Source: Pseudopyrenochaeta lycopersici (taxonomy: Eukaryota > Ascomycota > Dothideomycetes > Pleosporales > Pseudopyrenochaetaceae). Taken from it: DNA of 64,000 bases. The notes beneath the pieces were generated by a model. It did no database searches. It saw only the letters and a list, made by a program, of their open reading frames with translations, and was not told the origin of the DNA. The position numbers were made by a program, and so were the translations under genes. The stretch spans positions 372,001 through 436,000 of the forward strand of contig NHZP01000032.1 in the NCBI GenBank assembly GCA_003313425.1, in the 5' to 3' direction. Of this stretch, positions 1 to 12,144 are shown piece by piece (positions within the stretch are counted from its first letter, which is position 1; each line of letters begins with the position of its first letter).

Positions 1-2725
1 ATCGATAGTCCATTCTGGACCAATTTGTCCTGCTGTTGATGAGTATTGAGGCCAGGTCTGTGGAGGTTAAACATACTCATACGTAAATTAATTTGGTCAT
101 TGAATTCTTCAACTAAAATGCGCGACACATTATTGAGTTGAGATGCTGGAGACGTTAACTGGAATTTCGAATCAGCAATCCTATTTTAGTATGGCCGCAC
201 TGGCTCTCCACCCCTAGTCAAAATTGATAGGCAATATTGAAGCTTATCGCTAGGTTTGAGCTGAGTCTACCCACACAATCGTAAACTTCAGTAGTGAAGA
301 AAACCCATGGAAATACGTGTAAAGATATCATTAGATGCTTACCTCATCTAGTTCCCGCTCTATGGCAGACACAGCGTCGAGGATCTGTTGTTTTTTCTGC
401 GCACTTCTATTGCCAGACGCAGCCTGAACCCACAATTCAACAGAACCAAGAAATGCTGGTATTTCGTCCTTTATAAATTCTCTAGTTGCGCGAAGTCGGC
501 TCTGCGCAACGATTCCGATGCAATAGCGGCGTAACTCTAGGATTCCGCTCATTTTGAGGTAAGGCAAAGCGGCTGTAGCAGGCTTCTCGCGGTTTTCTTT
601 GTACAATTCGTTACTAACACAGAATGTTTTCATCGTTGTAGCAGCAGGGTGCTCTCGATACTCTTCCCGTAAGCTTTTGGAGACTTTGTCATTTCGCAAC
701 TTGATTATATGGTGATGTAGCTGAAACACGTGGTGTTCTCTAGACTTCTCGATCTTGCGACTACTGCGCCGCAAACGCAGAATTTGCCGCTCTTGTTCTA
801 CAGTCAGGTCATTGATGTTATGCTCATCTCCCTCCAACTCTTCAATTTCGGCATCAAAAGAGTTGATTTTTTGCGTGTCATCATTGATATTACTTTGCAT
901 CTCCTCAATCACTGCTCTTTCTGTTGGCCAGTCGTGTCTTGCCTCCCTCACTTCAATATCTTCAGACCTCGTGCAAATGATATCTGTGTTGGCCAATGTA
1001 GCATGACTGGCTAAATCAAAAACTTCTTTGATGCTTTGATCCGTGATGGCTCGATCAATTTTAGCGACGACGAAGATTTGGTGGCATTGTCGGACATATC
1101 GCTCAGCAATAGCCTTGCGGGCAGAGTTGAGATCGCGCAGGCCAGGAAGGTCGGCAATAATCAGCCCTTTGCTGAGGATGTATGCCCTCAGGTACACCCG
1201 CAGTTTCTGGATGAATGGCCAAAATGTTCGAGAGTTTCCATTGGTCACGGAATCATCCAATACTGATGTTAATTCTCTTAAACGTGAAGAGCATTCTTCG
1301 ACTGAGTTGAATGATTCTTGCACCCCTTGCTGAGGAACAAGCTGCGATACCCACAGGATCATCGTCTCTATAGCTTGCTCGAAGGGCATAGAAGATAGAA
1401 CCGTTGGCACCTCTTCCAATTTCTCTCTAAAGCTCGCTCTGAATGTTTCTATGGCCAGTTTAGCCTTTTTTTTTAAGAATTTTCTTATATTGTCGTCATC
1501 TTCGACTTCGTTTTCATCTCTACCACTTGAATTACTCCCCAGCGATTGATAGTCCCGATAGGCTCTCAACAACTCTTCGAATTGTTTCTTCAGCTCACCT
1601 AATGGAAAGTAGTCAACCTGAAGAATGAAATTGTCTCTATCGTGGAAGATGTATTCTGTAACGGTACATGTACAGGCAGCACCGCTCCTGCTCTGCGCAT
1701 TGGAAAGTTAGCTGAGAGGAGCCAATAATTGGGTGAGGATCACTCACGGCCCTGGCCAAATCTATTTTGTCAAGTAATGAATTAATCAAACTACTCTTTC
1801 CTACGCCGGAATCGCCAACAAGTCCAACAACGCGCGACGATGGTAGTTGGAAACTGTTTAGGCTTGTGGCTTGCTGATAGAGACTTTCAACGCTTGATCC
1901 ATTTTCTTGATGCAAACTAGAGCTAGAAAGAACATTGACCATCTTCGAAATCAGTTCTCTTGCATTGGAAAGTGCCCCCTGAACTTCTAGCGTGTGAAAC
2001 AAGGTTTCTGGAGGGTCTTCATCTTCAATTTCATACCTATCTCTATGAGTCTCAGATACGGAGCGGAAACGGTATGGTTGAGATGGAGAACGGCTCTCTC
2101 GCAACCCCGAGGCACTCGGAGAATCTGTTTGGAGAAATCCAAAATGCAGATTTGTGATGCCATCAACAAGGCTGTCGGTTCTGCTGGCCTGAAGTTGACT
2201 TGACTCATTTGGAGTCACTGACGCGACATAGTTCCAAGGGGTGGGCGTAAATCGTTGTGATGAGGAGGTTTCTGGCGCTTGGGGAGACGTGAGTCTCAAG
2301 TTACGCATACCAGTAATCTCTTGTACGACGGCATCCTCATCCCGGGCACGTTGAATCGAGCCTGCACTAGTTGAAACCGATGGTGTATACAATGTTGTAC
2401 TTGGAGTGCTTTGACGACTACTTGTCGAAGGGAAATCTTTCTCTACTGAAGGTAAAGGGCTGTCCGGGTTGTGATCGTTACGGAATATGAACGAGGGTGT
2501 TGATGCACGCCCTTCACCGAACGTGAATGATGTCGATGATGGTGTAAAGCGAGGTGTTCTTGCTGTAGTATCACTCGAAGCTGGGGATATTTGATTGACT
2601 GTAGACTGACTCTCAGGTATAAAGGATGTGGTGGATGCATGCTCGCTTCGGAAAGTAAACGATGATAAGACGTTGGGAGGGCTAGAACTCGAGCCCACTG
2701 ACGCAGCAGATGTTGGATTCGGCAT
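1..2725 (-). CDS. Dynamin-like / SLIP-GC-type large GTPase, partial at left edge
   Basis: Exons on the minus strand: 2725-1748, 1692-343, then probably 158-1 and beyond the window. The first intron (1747-1693, 55 nt, GTGAGT donor, GCTAAC branch) is well supported because it joins the frames. The second (342-159, 184 nt) is long and less certain. Residues 1 to about 295 are Ser/Thr/Pro-rich and look disordered. A Walker A/G1 motif GDSGVGKS lies near residue 304, the G3 motif DLPG near residue 507, and a G4-like stretch reads CTRSED where the usual lysine would be. A Glu/Lys/Arg-rich coiled-coil segment follows. This arrangement matches fungal homologues of nuclear GTPase SLIP-GC (dynamin superfamily). 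The family binds and hydrolyses GTP; the cellular role in fungi is not established. ATG 2725 is the first Met of the open frame. The C-terminal helical part is missing from the window. Confidence 0.85.
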
Positions 2726-3921
2726 GGCGGGGCTCGCGGAACGTGAAATACGTTCTGAAGTTATACGCTATGATATGAGATTAGTGGAATCAAATGTATG
2801 CCGAGTTCAGGAACATTTACTCTTGTTACCATGGCTTCAGAGTGCCGAAAGGAGCCCTGGGTCGCTACGTCCCAACGGATTCAAAGCTGAAGAGTACCCC
2901 AAGCGCATGTCTGGCATTTTAAGAGACACACGCTATCCTTATAGAAGGCAGAAATACCGATAAGCGCCCTCCTCGGGTTCATTCATAGTAGTTCTGCGTG
3001 ATTGCGGCACAGTTTCATGGTCCAGCCAATGAACGATGCATGGCACCCACCGAACGCCGAGATGTAGGGTATCCTCAAAGAGGGGCACAGAATCTGAGAC
3101 GAATTCGCGGCATACGGAGTTATAAGCAAATAACATGTGCCGGATCGATTTCCCCGTCAGTCTACTGATTCACTAATCGCAAAGCTGAGAACGATGTGAA
3201 TATATCGCTAGCATAGCCGGCTCCATTTGCTTGAGTAGGTTGGGAAATAGATGGTTAGAAGGCTTTTCACGAAAGTCTTTTGCAACAAATGAAGATGTTG
3301 TGGTGGCGAGGTGCGTTAAATCTAAATGGAGCTGATCCGGCTCCATATCGTGCGGTGGCTCTGTCTTTGCATCATAGTCTGAACCATGATTTTGACATAT
3401 TCGGGGCAACTCACTCCTCGGTACCCATCTTTTAGTAGTTGGCTGTTCAAAGGAAGAACATCACGTCCGGACTTTCCTGTCCTCAACCTGAGAACAGCAA
3501 ATTTTCCACTGCGAATCTTCATCATATATGTTGCGCCTTTGCCTTCAGACCCATGGAGGAACTTCGACTATAGGTGGCCCTCCACTGGTATACATGGTGA
3601 CTACAAACGCCGCTCCTGACAGTCTGGAGCAACGCATCATACCTTCATACGCTTTCTGGGGTTCGAGCAAATCCTTAATCACCCGATACGACTACCTAAA
3701 GGACGTACTTCGAAAGGGAATGAGCAGAAACCCATGAACGTGCAGGAGAGCCCGAATCTACTATGCTAAATTAAACCTAAGGTTCTTGGATGCACGCAAC
3801 AGACTCGCTCTGAATTGCTACAAAGCAAGAGCTGTCACGTGGGGAGCGTATGATTGGTGAGATAACTTTATCGCGAAGTTGCGTCGGCTAACTCAACGTG
3901 TCACAACGAACAGCGACAGTC
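2726..3921. other. Intergenic stretch, no gene supported
   Basis: Only short overlapping open frames on both strands, none with recognisable domain content or a convincing splice model. It lies between the divergently transcribed GTPase (minus) and the first AIM9-like gene (plus), so it presumably holds both promoters. Confidence 0.6.
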
Positions 3922-5704
3922 ATGGCAATATTGCAAATGCTCAGAGCCGTCAGCGCAAGGGGCTGGAAATGCCGCGAGCTTCCCATGTCGGCTCTATTCT
4001 CACAGTCTCTCTCCACTACGTGCCGGGGTAACCCGATCAGCCGTGAAGAATTGTTTACTTACACGAACGGCCGTTTCCTTGTCAACGAAAACCATGCTTG
4101 CGATCGCAGATATGTGCGATTCGATGTCGACCAGCTCTGCACAGTAGCCGCGTCTGCAGGCGGGGTATTCTCGCCAATCCAAACTATCGAGAAAATGGAA
4201 GGAGGCTTCAGTAAAGCACTGCTTATGCGGAAAGAAGATGGAAGCGAGATTATTGCTAAAATCCCTTTCCCTATTGCTGGCCCACCTAAGTATACGACTG
4301 CTTCAGAGGTGGCCGTCCTCGAATACTGTAAGTTCATCGCGCCTACATTGCGCTATCGCATCTAGACTAATCATGTTACTGCTGACAGTACAAACGTACA
4401 CTAGGATTCCTGTCCCTAATATCCTAGCATGGAGTTGTGACCCGTCAAATCCTGTTGGTGTTGAATATATTATCATGGAAAAGGCCTCTGGAACACAATT
4501 ATTTAGGCTCTGGGGTACTATGAGTGACTACGATAGGCTTGTTCTTGTCCAGAAGATAACAGAATTAGAAGGCGAACTGGCAGCTATACGGTTCCCCGCT
4601 ATTGGAAGTTTGTATCTCCGCGAGTCCTTAGCTGAGGGCGAGACATGTATACCGTTAAGCGGGGAAGCAGATCCTTCTAGGAAATTCTGTATAGGACCGT
4701 CTTGCGAGCGGGCGTGGGTTAGTCAGGGAGAGGAGAAACCTGAATGTTTAGCCCCAAGTTTCAATCGAGGGCCATGTGAGTAGACGTCCAAACATAATCT
4801 TCATAGTTGACAAGTCATTAAAGGGCCAACGCTATCCTCCTTTGGTGTCGCGCTCGTAGAACGCGAAATCGCCCGCGTTGAACAGCGCATACAGATTTCA
4901 ACGTGTGATTGGCCCTCCGAATCGATCGAGGAACATATTGCTGTGCTAAATACAGCTAGAGAAATTATGTCTAGGCTAAACACGGGCAAACTAATTGACA
5001 GATTCTCTCGGCCAGTTATGTGGCATACAGACCTCCACATGGGCAACATCTTCGTCTCAAATGAAGAACCAACGGAGATTGCCTCCCTTATTGACTGGCA
5101 GTCGATCGTAGTCTCGCCGTTGTACCTACAAGCCCGCTTTCCAGAGTTCCTTTCCGTTGATGAAGACTTTGTCCTAGATCAACCAATGCCTCAGCTACCC
5201 CAGGACTATGGTACTATGGATTCCAATGACAAGCAGATTGCTGATCTGAAGCTGAGGGTATCTAATATGGCTAAGGCATATGAAGTGGCTACATCCGTTC
5301 ACAACCCGCAAGCATACAAAGCCCTCTTTATGCCCTCATTTCTACAAGATCTTTTTGTTCGATGTGGAGAAGCCTCAGAGGAGGGTATATTACCGCTTCG
5401 CGCTTCTCTTATCCATCTCGCTGAGGCTTGGAATGATATTGGCTTTACAGGCGCATGCCCGTTTCGTTTTAGCGAGGAGGAAATACTACAGCACGATCAA
5501 CAATTCCAACAATATCGCAACTTTCACCAAATTCAAGAAGTCGCTAGAAAAGTACTCGGCACTGATTCTGAGGGCTGGATTAATCCTCAGCGTGATTTTG
5601 CGCTGAAAAAAAGGCAAAACAAGGAGCTGCTTGAAGACGTGATGCGAAGGAGTGACGAGTTTAATATGTCACCGGAAGGGGTTCGCAGAATATGGCCATT
5701 TTGA
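3922..5704 (+). CDS. AIM9-like mitochondrial aminoglycoside-phosphotransferase-fold protein, tandem copy 1
   Basis: Exons 3922-4327, 4389-4775 and 4824-5704 give 557 residues; both introns (61 and 48 nt) are phase 1. The start is ATG 3922, which opens an Arg-rich, amphipathic N-terminus typical of a mitochondrial presequence; the GTG 24 bases upstream is not used. The protein kinase-like (APH) fold shows an N-lobe lysine motif (IIAKIPF), a catalytic loop HTDLHMGN (Asp and Asn) and a metal-binding DWQS in place of DFG. The closest known family is fungal AIM9 (altered inheritance of mitochondria 9), whose substrate is unknown. All key residues are present, so an active phosphotransferase is plausible. 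A paralogue follows 232 bases downstream on the same strand. Confidence 0.9.
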
Positions 5705-5936
5705 ACTGCCAAATAGTATTTATTTTTTGGAAGAGACTGACTTGGTTCTACACATTTATTGCGCTGTGCTGCACACCAGCGTGGGGCTCTGGGCGCTTGA
5801 AGTGCGACCACATAATGCTAGCCGATCGCCCTTGGACCCACAAATAGTTTTGAGGCTCCACATTTCTGCGAGAAGCAACCAATGTACACTATACATCATT
5901 CACACCTGTTATCACTCGGTGCCTACCCCCTCGGAC

Positions 5937-7754
5937 ATGTTTCGCATTGCCAAGCGAGTTCCAAGGGCTTTTACTCACAAGACGCAAAGACGGCCATCAT
6001 TCGCGAGAGACATTTCTATCACCTGTCGAGGTAGTTGATTCGGAATTCGGTCGCACCGTTGTGGCTAATCGGCAAACAGGGAAATCAATCTCTCACGAAG
6101 AGTTGTTTCACTATACCAATGGTAGATTCCTAGTCAACGAGGACTCTCAGCGCAAGAAACGACACGTCAGATTCGATGTTGATCGTCTCTGTGACCTTGC
6201 TGGTTCGCTCGGCGAGGTTGCCTCTCCAGTGGTAGCTATCGAAAAGGTGGAGGGTGGGTTCAACAAAGCATTGTTGATGAAAAGAGCGAACGGGACTGAG
6301 CTTGTCGCGAAGATCCCATGTCGCAATGCTGGTCCTCCACATGACACGACAGCCTCTGAAGTAGCTGTCCTTGACTTCGGTAAGGAACGACAAGCATGAC
6401 ATGCACCGGTGAATCTAATAAATCGTAGTCCGAGAACACACGTCAATACCTGTTCCAAAAGTGCTGGCCTGGAACTCTAGTTCTGCAAACCCTGTTGGTG
6501 CTGAGTATATAATCATGTCCAAGGCAAGTGGAGTACAGCTCTACAAGATCTGGTCCGATCTTGACGGCCTGGCTAGGCTAGCCATCATCGAACAACTGGC
6601 GAAATTTGAACGACAGATGGCATCGATCCGCTTCCCAGCCTTTGGACACCTTTATCGCCTGAATTCAACTCATGACAGCAGGCCAAAAATTCATCTGGGT
6701 CCAACCATTGATCCTTCGGGCGTGTTCTGTATTGGCCCTTCCTGCGATCGTGCTTGGGAAATCTCAGTCGATCGCGCTGGCCAAGAGGGTATTGTAAATG
6801 GCCCATGTATGCCCTGCCTCATAATTATCATTCTTGTTCACTCCCGTTAATATTTCGTTTCCAGGGCGAACCCGAAAATCGTACGGTCTTGCGCTGATCA
6901 GTCGCGAGAAACACCGTATCGATACCGAGAGTCCACGGCTCAAACCAGGCTATCCAATCATAGAACCCGGCCGGCAGGCTGCGGTCCTCGAGGCTGCAGC
7001 AAAAGATATGGAATTGCTTCACACCAATTCACATCTCTGTGACTTTGGTATTCCCCTAATGTGGCATACAGATCTTCATATGGGAAACGTTTTTATTTCT
7101 GACGAAGATCCAGCTAAAATTGTCTCAATAATTGATTGGCAATCTGTTGGGGTGGGTCCAGCTTTCCTTCAAGTGCGTTGGCCCGTGTTTCTTGAGCCAC
7201 CTTCAGACTATCCCCTTGGCCTGATAAGTCCCAAGTTGCCTGATGACTTTGATGATCTTGATGCCATGGACAAGGAGATTGCGAACTACAAGTTCAAGCA
7301 AGCGAATAGGACTAAAGCATATGAAACGGCCACGCTTCTAGAGAATAAGTTTGTTCACAATGCCAGGAACGTCCCCTGCATATTCAAGGAACGTTTCGTT
7401 CGATGCGACGAGGCCTTCGAAGATGGTATTATCCCGCTCCAGGAATGTTTGATCGAGATGTCACGATCATGGAACGATTTGGGCTTTACTGGGCAACCTC
7501 CAATTCAATACTCTGCAGAAGAAATTGAACGCCATCAAAAGGAGTATGACCAACATCTAGAATGGCACAGGATTCAAACATTCGCGCGAGAGTACTTGGG
7601 CACAGATGCAGAAGGTTGGATCTCTCCCGATGTTGATTTTGAGGAGAAGCTCAAGCAGAATCGCGATCTCTTTGAAATTTTCTTAGAGCAGATGGGTAAG
7701 GAGCGGACAAGGGAGGAAGTACAGCAGATGTGGCCATTCTCGGCAGCGTTTTAG
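5937..7754 (+). CDS. AIM9-like mitochondrial aminoglycoside-phosphotransferase-fold protein, tandem copy 2
   Basis: Exons 5937-6030, 6080-6379, 6429-6806 and 6865-7754 give 553 residues; all three introns (49, 49 and 58 nt) are phase 1. It is the paralogue of the upstream gene: the same EELF-YTNGRFLV region, VAKIP lysine motif, HTDLHMGN catalytic loop and DWQS metal-binding motif, and a similar C-terminus ending in a WPF motif. The last two introns sit at exactly the same codons as in copy 1. The first intron, just after the presequence (CRG|KSIS), has no counterpart in copy 1. The N-terminus (MFRIAKRVPRAF) again looks mitochondrial. The copies differ at many positions, so the duplication is not recent. 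Confidence 0.9.
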
Positions 7755-9614
7755 GGGATTATTACTTCGGGCTGCTTATTGCTCTTGGCAATGGGTTTCG
7801 TCGCCTCTTAGCTTGTCGGCGGGATTGAATGTAGATCTGTCCAGGGCCGATGTCGGTGTTCCTCGAGATCTTCATCGCCGCAGAGTGGTATAGTTGGAGT
7901 AAATTATTATCTTTCGGTTTTCTATGAGCAGATAACTATAGATAGGCAACTGTAGTATCTATTTCAATAGCGACTTCTTGGGTCAACTGAAAAAGTCAGA
8001 GCATTAAACCGGCATCTATAAAGTATCACCATGCCTTGTAATGCTGGTCTATTCTTCTAAGGAAGGCCTTGGATGAGGTGGTGGCAAAGTTGCAGGGTTC
8101 CTTGTGTTCTCGTGCCTTTCCTTGTACATCAGCATCTCTTTTTGTACGCTTTGGTTGATGGGATGGTACAGATAACTAAGCAAGGTCTATTCTGCGGTGC
8201 TAATCAGGAACACTGGTGATTCGACGGTAAATAAGATAAGCCAATGGCTTGCGCTAAGGCCAGTCCGTTGTACGCCACCCGTGCACTATAAATTCTGGCG
8301 CCAAACAGACCCGGCACCTGCAAGGGGTCCCGCACAATGATGAGGCTATGCTCATGGCCTAATGGAGGTGGACAACCTTCCGCTTTCGGGTTTTTCTCTC
8401 TCGAGTCAAGCACGCGGCAACCAGGCGGGTAGAAATTGGATCGGGTGAGGGCGAGCCGCCCATCAACCACGCGATCACGAACTCGGTTGAGGGCAGCCTC
8501 ATGCGAGGTTCGAGGTTTTTGATACAGCGGGTCTAGTGGCTACTTGCGCAGGGTCACAGCAAGACTGAAGGCATAATGACTTCAACCTAGCTAGCCCAGA
8601 CTGTTTGAGGAGTAAATTGAAATTGCTCCTAGGGTTTGAGTTGAGCTGAGTCCTCTGGCAACCATACCTGTTAGCAAAGATCGAATGAAGTTTTCCGCAT
8701 GTGACTTCAAGCTCTTTGTGTAGAAATATTTCGTCCAAAGCGCAAGAGGGAAGTTGTTCTATTGAACTGTGTTTGATATATGCATAAGACGATGGGTTTG
8801 ACTACATTGTCGCGAATCTGTGTTTTGTACTAACTTAACGGCAAATACTTCACACACTAGGAAATTTTGCGGCGCCCCTTGAGGCTTCGCCTTGTCCGGT
8901 CGTCAGTGCGTCACGCTATCCGCTCTCTGACAGTTGTGGCGTGCTGAAAACGCAGCCACGACAACCGTCAATTGTCACCTTACTCGTGAAAGAAAAACAT
9001 AGAGACCTTCACCTGGACCTCAATGGAACAGTATGCTTCACAAAGGTATTTTTAAAAATTCAATTGAGGACAAATCATCCGCTTTGAAATAGCTTCGATG
9101 AGGGAACAAGCAGTGACAAATTTTTAGTCCTCCATCTTCGGGTTCGCTAGGTGCGACAACCCAACATCAAGAGCACAGACCTGGCAGACCCAAGAGCCAA
9201 GCTTCATGGGAACGCGAGAGCTTGAGATCATGAAGCGATTATCCCCTGGCTGTCATCCAGACCTAGATGCGGCTGCAAATGGCTTGCGTTGGGTCTTCAA
9301 ATCCAATTGTTTGATTCGCGGCACGCATGGAAAACGGCTTAATATCCTTTACCTCTCATGTATTCTCCCATCGGGATCCACCTGTAAATGCCTGAAAGGG
9401 TAAGATCAATGCATAGGGCTTGCTCTGACAGCAGCTGGATCATCATAGAACGTTCGTCCGGCAGAAGGGGTTTGGAGATAAATAACACCATATCCTCCTA
9501 GTCCAGTTGTCGTTGAGCAGGAGCCCTTTCAGTCGTTACTCGCTGTTGATTCTTGTCGAAGCATTCTGCTTCTGTCGCTCATTTCTAACCAGCATCCTGC
9601 TCCCATCCTTCACC
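7755..9614. other. Intergenic, no gene supported
   Basis: No open frame with domain-like content on either strand. The longest frames (8204-8470 and 8499-8738, minus) show no recognisable family and no splice partners. The last few hundred bases are the presumed promoter and leader of the adhesin gene. Confidence 0.6.
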
Positions 9615-12144
9615 ATGCGCACCTCGTCACTCACTTCGCTTCTGCTGCTCAGTTGCGCCGGAGCTCTCGCTCAGCGCCAAAGCGTATCGCAAGACGCAAC
9701 TTGTGGAGGTACAAAGGGTGTGAGTGGAATTTTATGCAATTACAAATGAAACATTCACTGACTTCATGCCTTTTACCATAGTATACCTGCCTTGGATCCG
9801 GTATGATTCTCCCAGTATCGGGAACATCGAACTGCAGCTAACGAGTCGAAGCATGGGGTAACTGCTGCTCTCAATACTCTTGGTATGTACAAAGCACTCC
9901 GATCTACTCGGCACAGGAGCAGTGTACACTAACATCCCATTTCTTCATCCAGGTGCGGCTCTACCAGTGCATACTGTGGAAAAGGTTGCAACCCAAAGTT
10001 CGGCACCTGCAGCAGTGCCAACACAGTAGTTGCTCAGAGCAGCACCATTCGGGCCTCGTCAGCCGCTCCCGCTTCTACTGCGCAAGCTGTGTCCACAGAT
10101 GCACGATGTGGGCCAAAATTTGGTGGAAAGACTTGTCAAGGCAGCCAGTGGGGAAATTGTAAGCTCTTCGCAAGCTTAATGTTTGGAGCTATGTTAACCT
10201 TGCGTTCCTGTATTAGGCTGTAGCCAGTACTCCTACTGTGGCTCGACCATCGATTACTGCGATGCCAATACTTGTCAAAAAGGTTTTGGACAATGCAATA
10301 CTATCAGTTCGTCGAGCTCTCGACCCTCTTCCACTTTGGCTACGTTGAGATCATCTTCGTCGGTGCGATCAAGCAGGGCCGCTTCAATCGCTCGTTCATC
10401 TACATCGCGCTCGTCACGTTCATCTACATCCCGCGCGTCCCGTTCGTCTACATCTTCTGTATCAAGAAGGTCTACTACACCACGGTCGTCTTTATCTAGT
10501 TCCCGGCGGTCCAGCTCCACTGTTTTGGTTTCGTCCTCAGCCTCGAGCTCGTCAGTGGTATGTACTTTTCATGTTCGCGCAGCGCCGATCCTCCAAATAG
10601 CTTGCAGGATCTTTACAAATTTAGCAGTATAAGCCATCCAAGGCGGTCTCCAAGATAGACTGCGTCAGACACTATTTCAACTGTCAAAGAAAAGGCTGCT
10701 AACTGTACCAGTCGATGATCGTTACTCCAACTCCGTCTTCGACAACCAGTGCATTGGTCACTCCAACTCCATCCTCTACCACCTCTCTACCGTTTTGTCA
10801 GGCAATTAATTTTGTTCTTACGGCACTTGCTAAAGATTCAGCTGCGATCCAATATTGTGTCGGCTACCTATCCATCCCGACAGTTACCATGTAGGTAACA
10901 TTCGGTCTTTCTCACAAGTTTTGTATTAACGTTCGCAGCACTACAACGGCCACGGAAACGCCTTCCAGTGTCTTTAACACCGTTCCTGTGACCATCACAG
11001 CCGAGGCTATCACTAGAACCGAGACACGCGCTACAACAACCTCAATAGATGTCACGAGCACAACAACTACCACTCAGGTACGTGGACCGAACAACTTCAT
11101 TCCACTTAGCATGTTGTTGATCCGTCACAGACTGCCTTCTCAACGACAACTTTGACTACTTCCACAACTACCATCACTTGCTTGAACAGCGCATATACCT
11201 ACACAGCTCCAGTCGGTATCGTGCCCACAACTACTGCAGTGCCCATCAAACGAGCTATTGACATCCAGAAGCCAAGTGCGATGCCTTTGGATTGGTCACA
11301 AGAATACGTGTCAAGTGCTTGCTCCTGTCTTTCTTTACCGGTGCCATCGACGACAGTAACTTCGACACAAACTCTGGTACCCGGAACCATCGATGTGTTT
11401 AGTACGGATGTGACGACCCCCTTTACCACTGCGTAAGTATAGCTGTTGGCGATGTAGAAATGTCTTACTGATTTGGGCAATAGTTTCCAGACTGAGACTG
11501 CAACTGCAGCGAACGTAGTCACCACTACAGCCACGGCTACGACTACGAAGACTGTCACAGCCTTTGCAGTCGCGACTACAATCGCTTCAAATGGAGTTCG
11601 GTATCGCAAGTACGAACATACTTATAATGCCAACCTGGTCGTTAATGGTTTTACTTCAACCTTCTTCAAAGGGAAAACGCCCGACTTTTCTGGCATCCTG
11701 ACCTCTCTTACATTCGCCACTCCAAACTGGCCAAACGGCAACACGTTGTTGTCGCTCACGGACCGAAATACAGCTTTCGCATCTGACCAGTCTGCTCTCC
11801 TCTTGCAAGGTTTCTACATAGCTAAGCAGACTGGTGTTCACCGGTTCGTCTCCTCCGCGAACGACGTAGATAATTGGGGTTACCTTTGGACTGGCACGGA
11901 AGCTTATTCTCTCTGGAATGATGCCAATACCGCTTTCCAATCTAGGAGAATTGAAGGTACTACTGTTACTGGTACCTGGACGGTCACTCTAAATGCCGGA
12001 GACGCTATTCCACTGACCTATCTATGGGCGAATGGTGGAGGTGTTGGACAAAATAGGCTGCAAATAACTCAACCAAATGGCGCAGTTATCACTAATCATG
12101 CTGGATATTTCGTTCAGTCCTGCAACGCCAGTGTTTTCACATAG
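9615..12144 (+). CDS. Secreted chitin-binding (ChtBD1 x2) and GLEYA/PA14-type adhesin
   Basis: Nine exons: 9615-9719, 9782-9800, 9852-9882, 9953-10158, 10217-10557, 10712-10890, 10939-11077, 11131-11432, 11484-12144; 660 residues with continuous phase. A clear signal peptide (Leu-rich, ending near AGALAQ) is followed by two Cys-rich hevein-like chitin-binding modules, each with the GNCCSQYS core, spaced by a short Ser/Ala linker. A long Ser/Arg then Ser/Thr-rich linker probably carries O-glycans. The C-terminal ~190 residues resemble the GLEYA/PA14-like lectin fold of fungal adhesins (DNWGYLWTG, then WANGGG). I see no GPI signal at the end. Expected role: binding chitin and glycans at the cell wall or host surface. 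Exons 2 and 3 are only 19 and 31 nt. Confidence 0.85.

Noticed and set aside
3173..3525. Two overlapping minus frames upstream of the AIM9-like pair
   Set aside because: No family, no shared splice solution; treated as chance frames.
3661..3680. B-box-like GGTTCGA sequence suggesting a tRNA gene
   Set aside because: No matching A box or cloverleaf arms around it; no tRNA was found anywhere in the window.
11199..11609. Minus frame with Val/Ala-rich, membrane-like sequence
   Set aside because: Reverse complement of the Thr-rich adhesin linker, which always yields Val-rich antisense.
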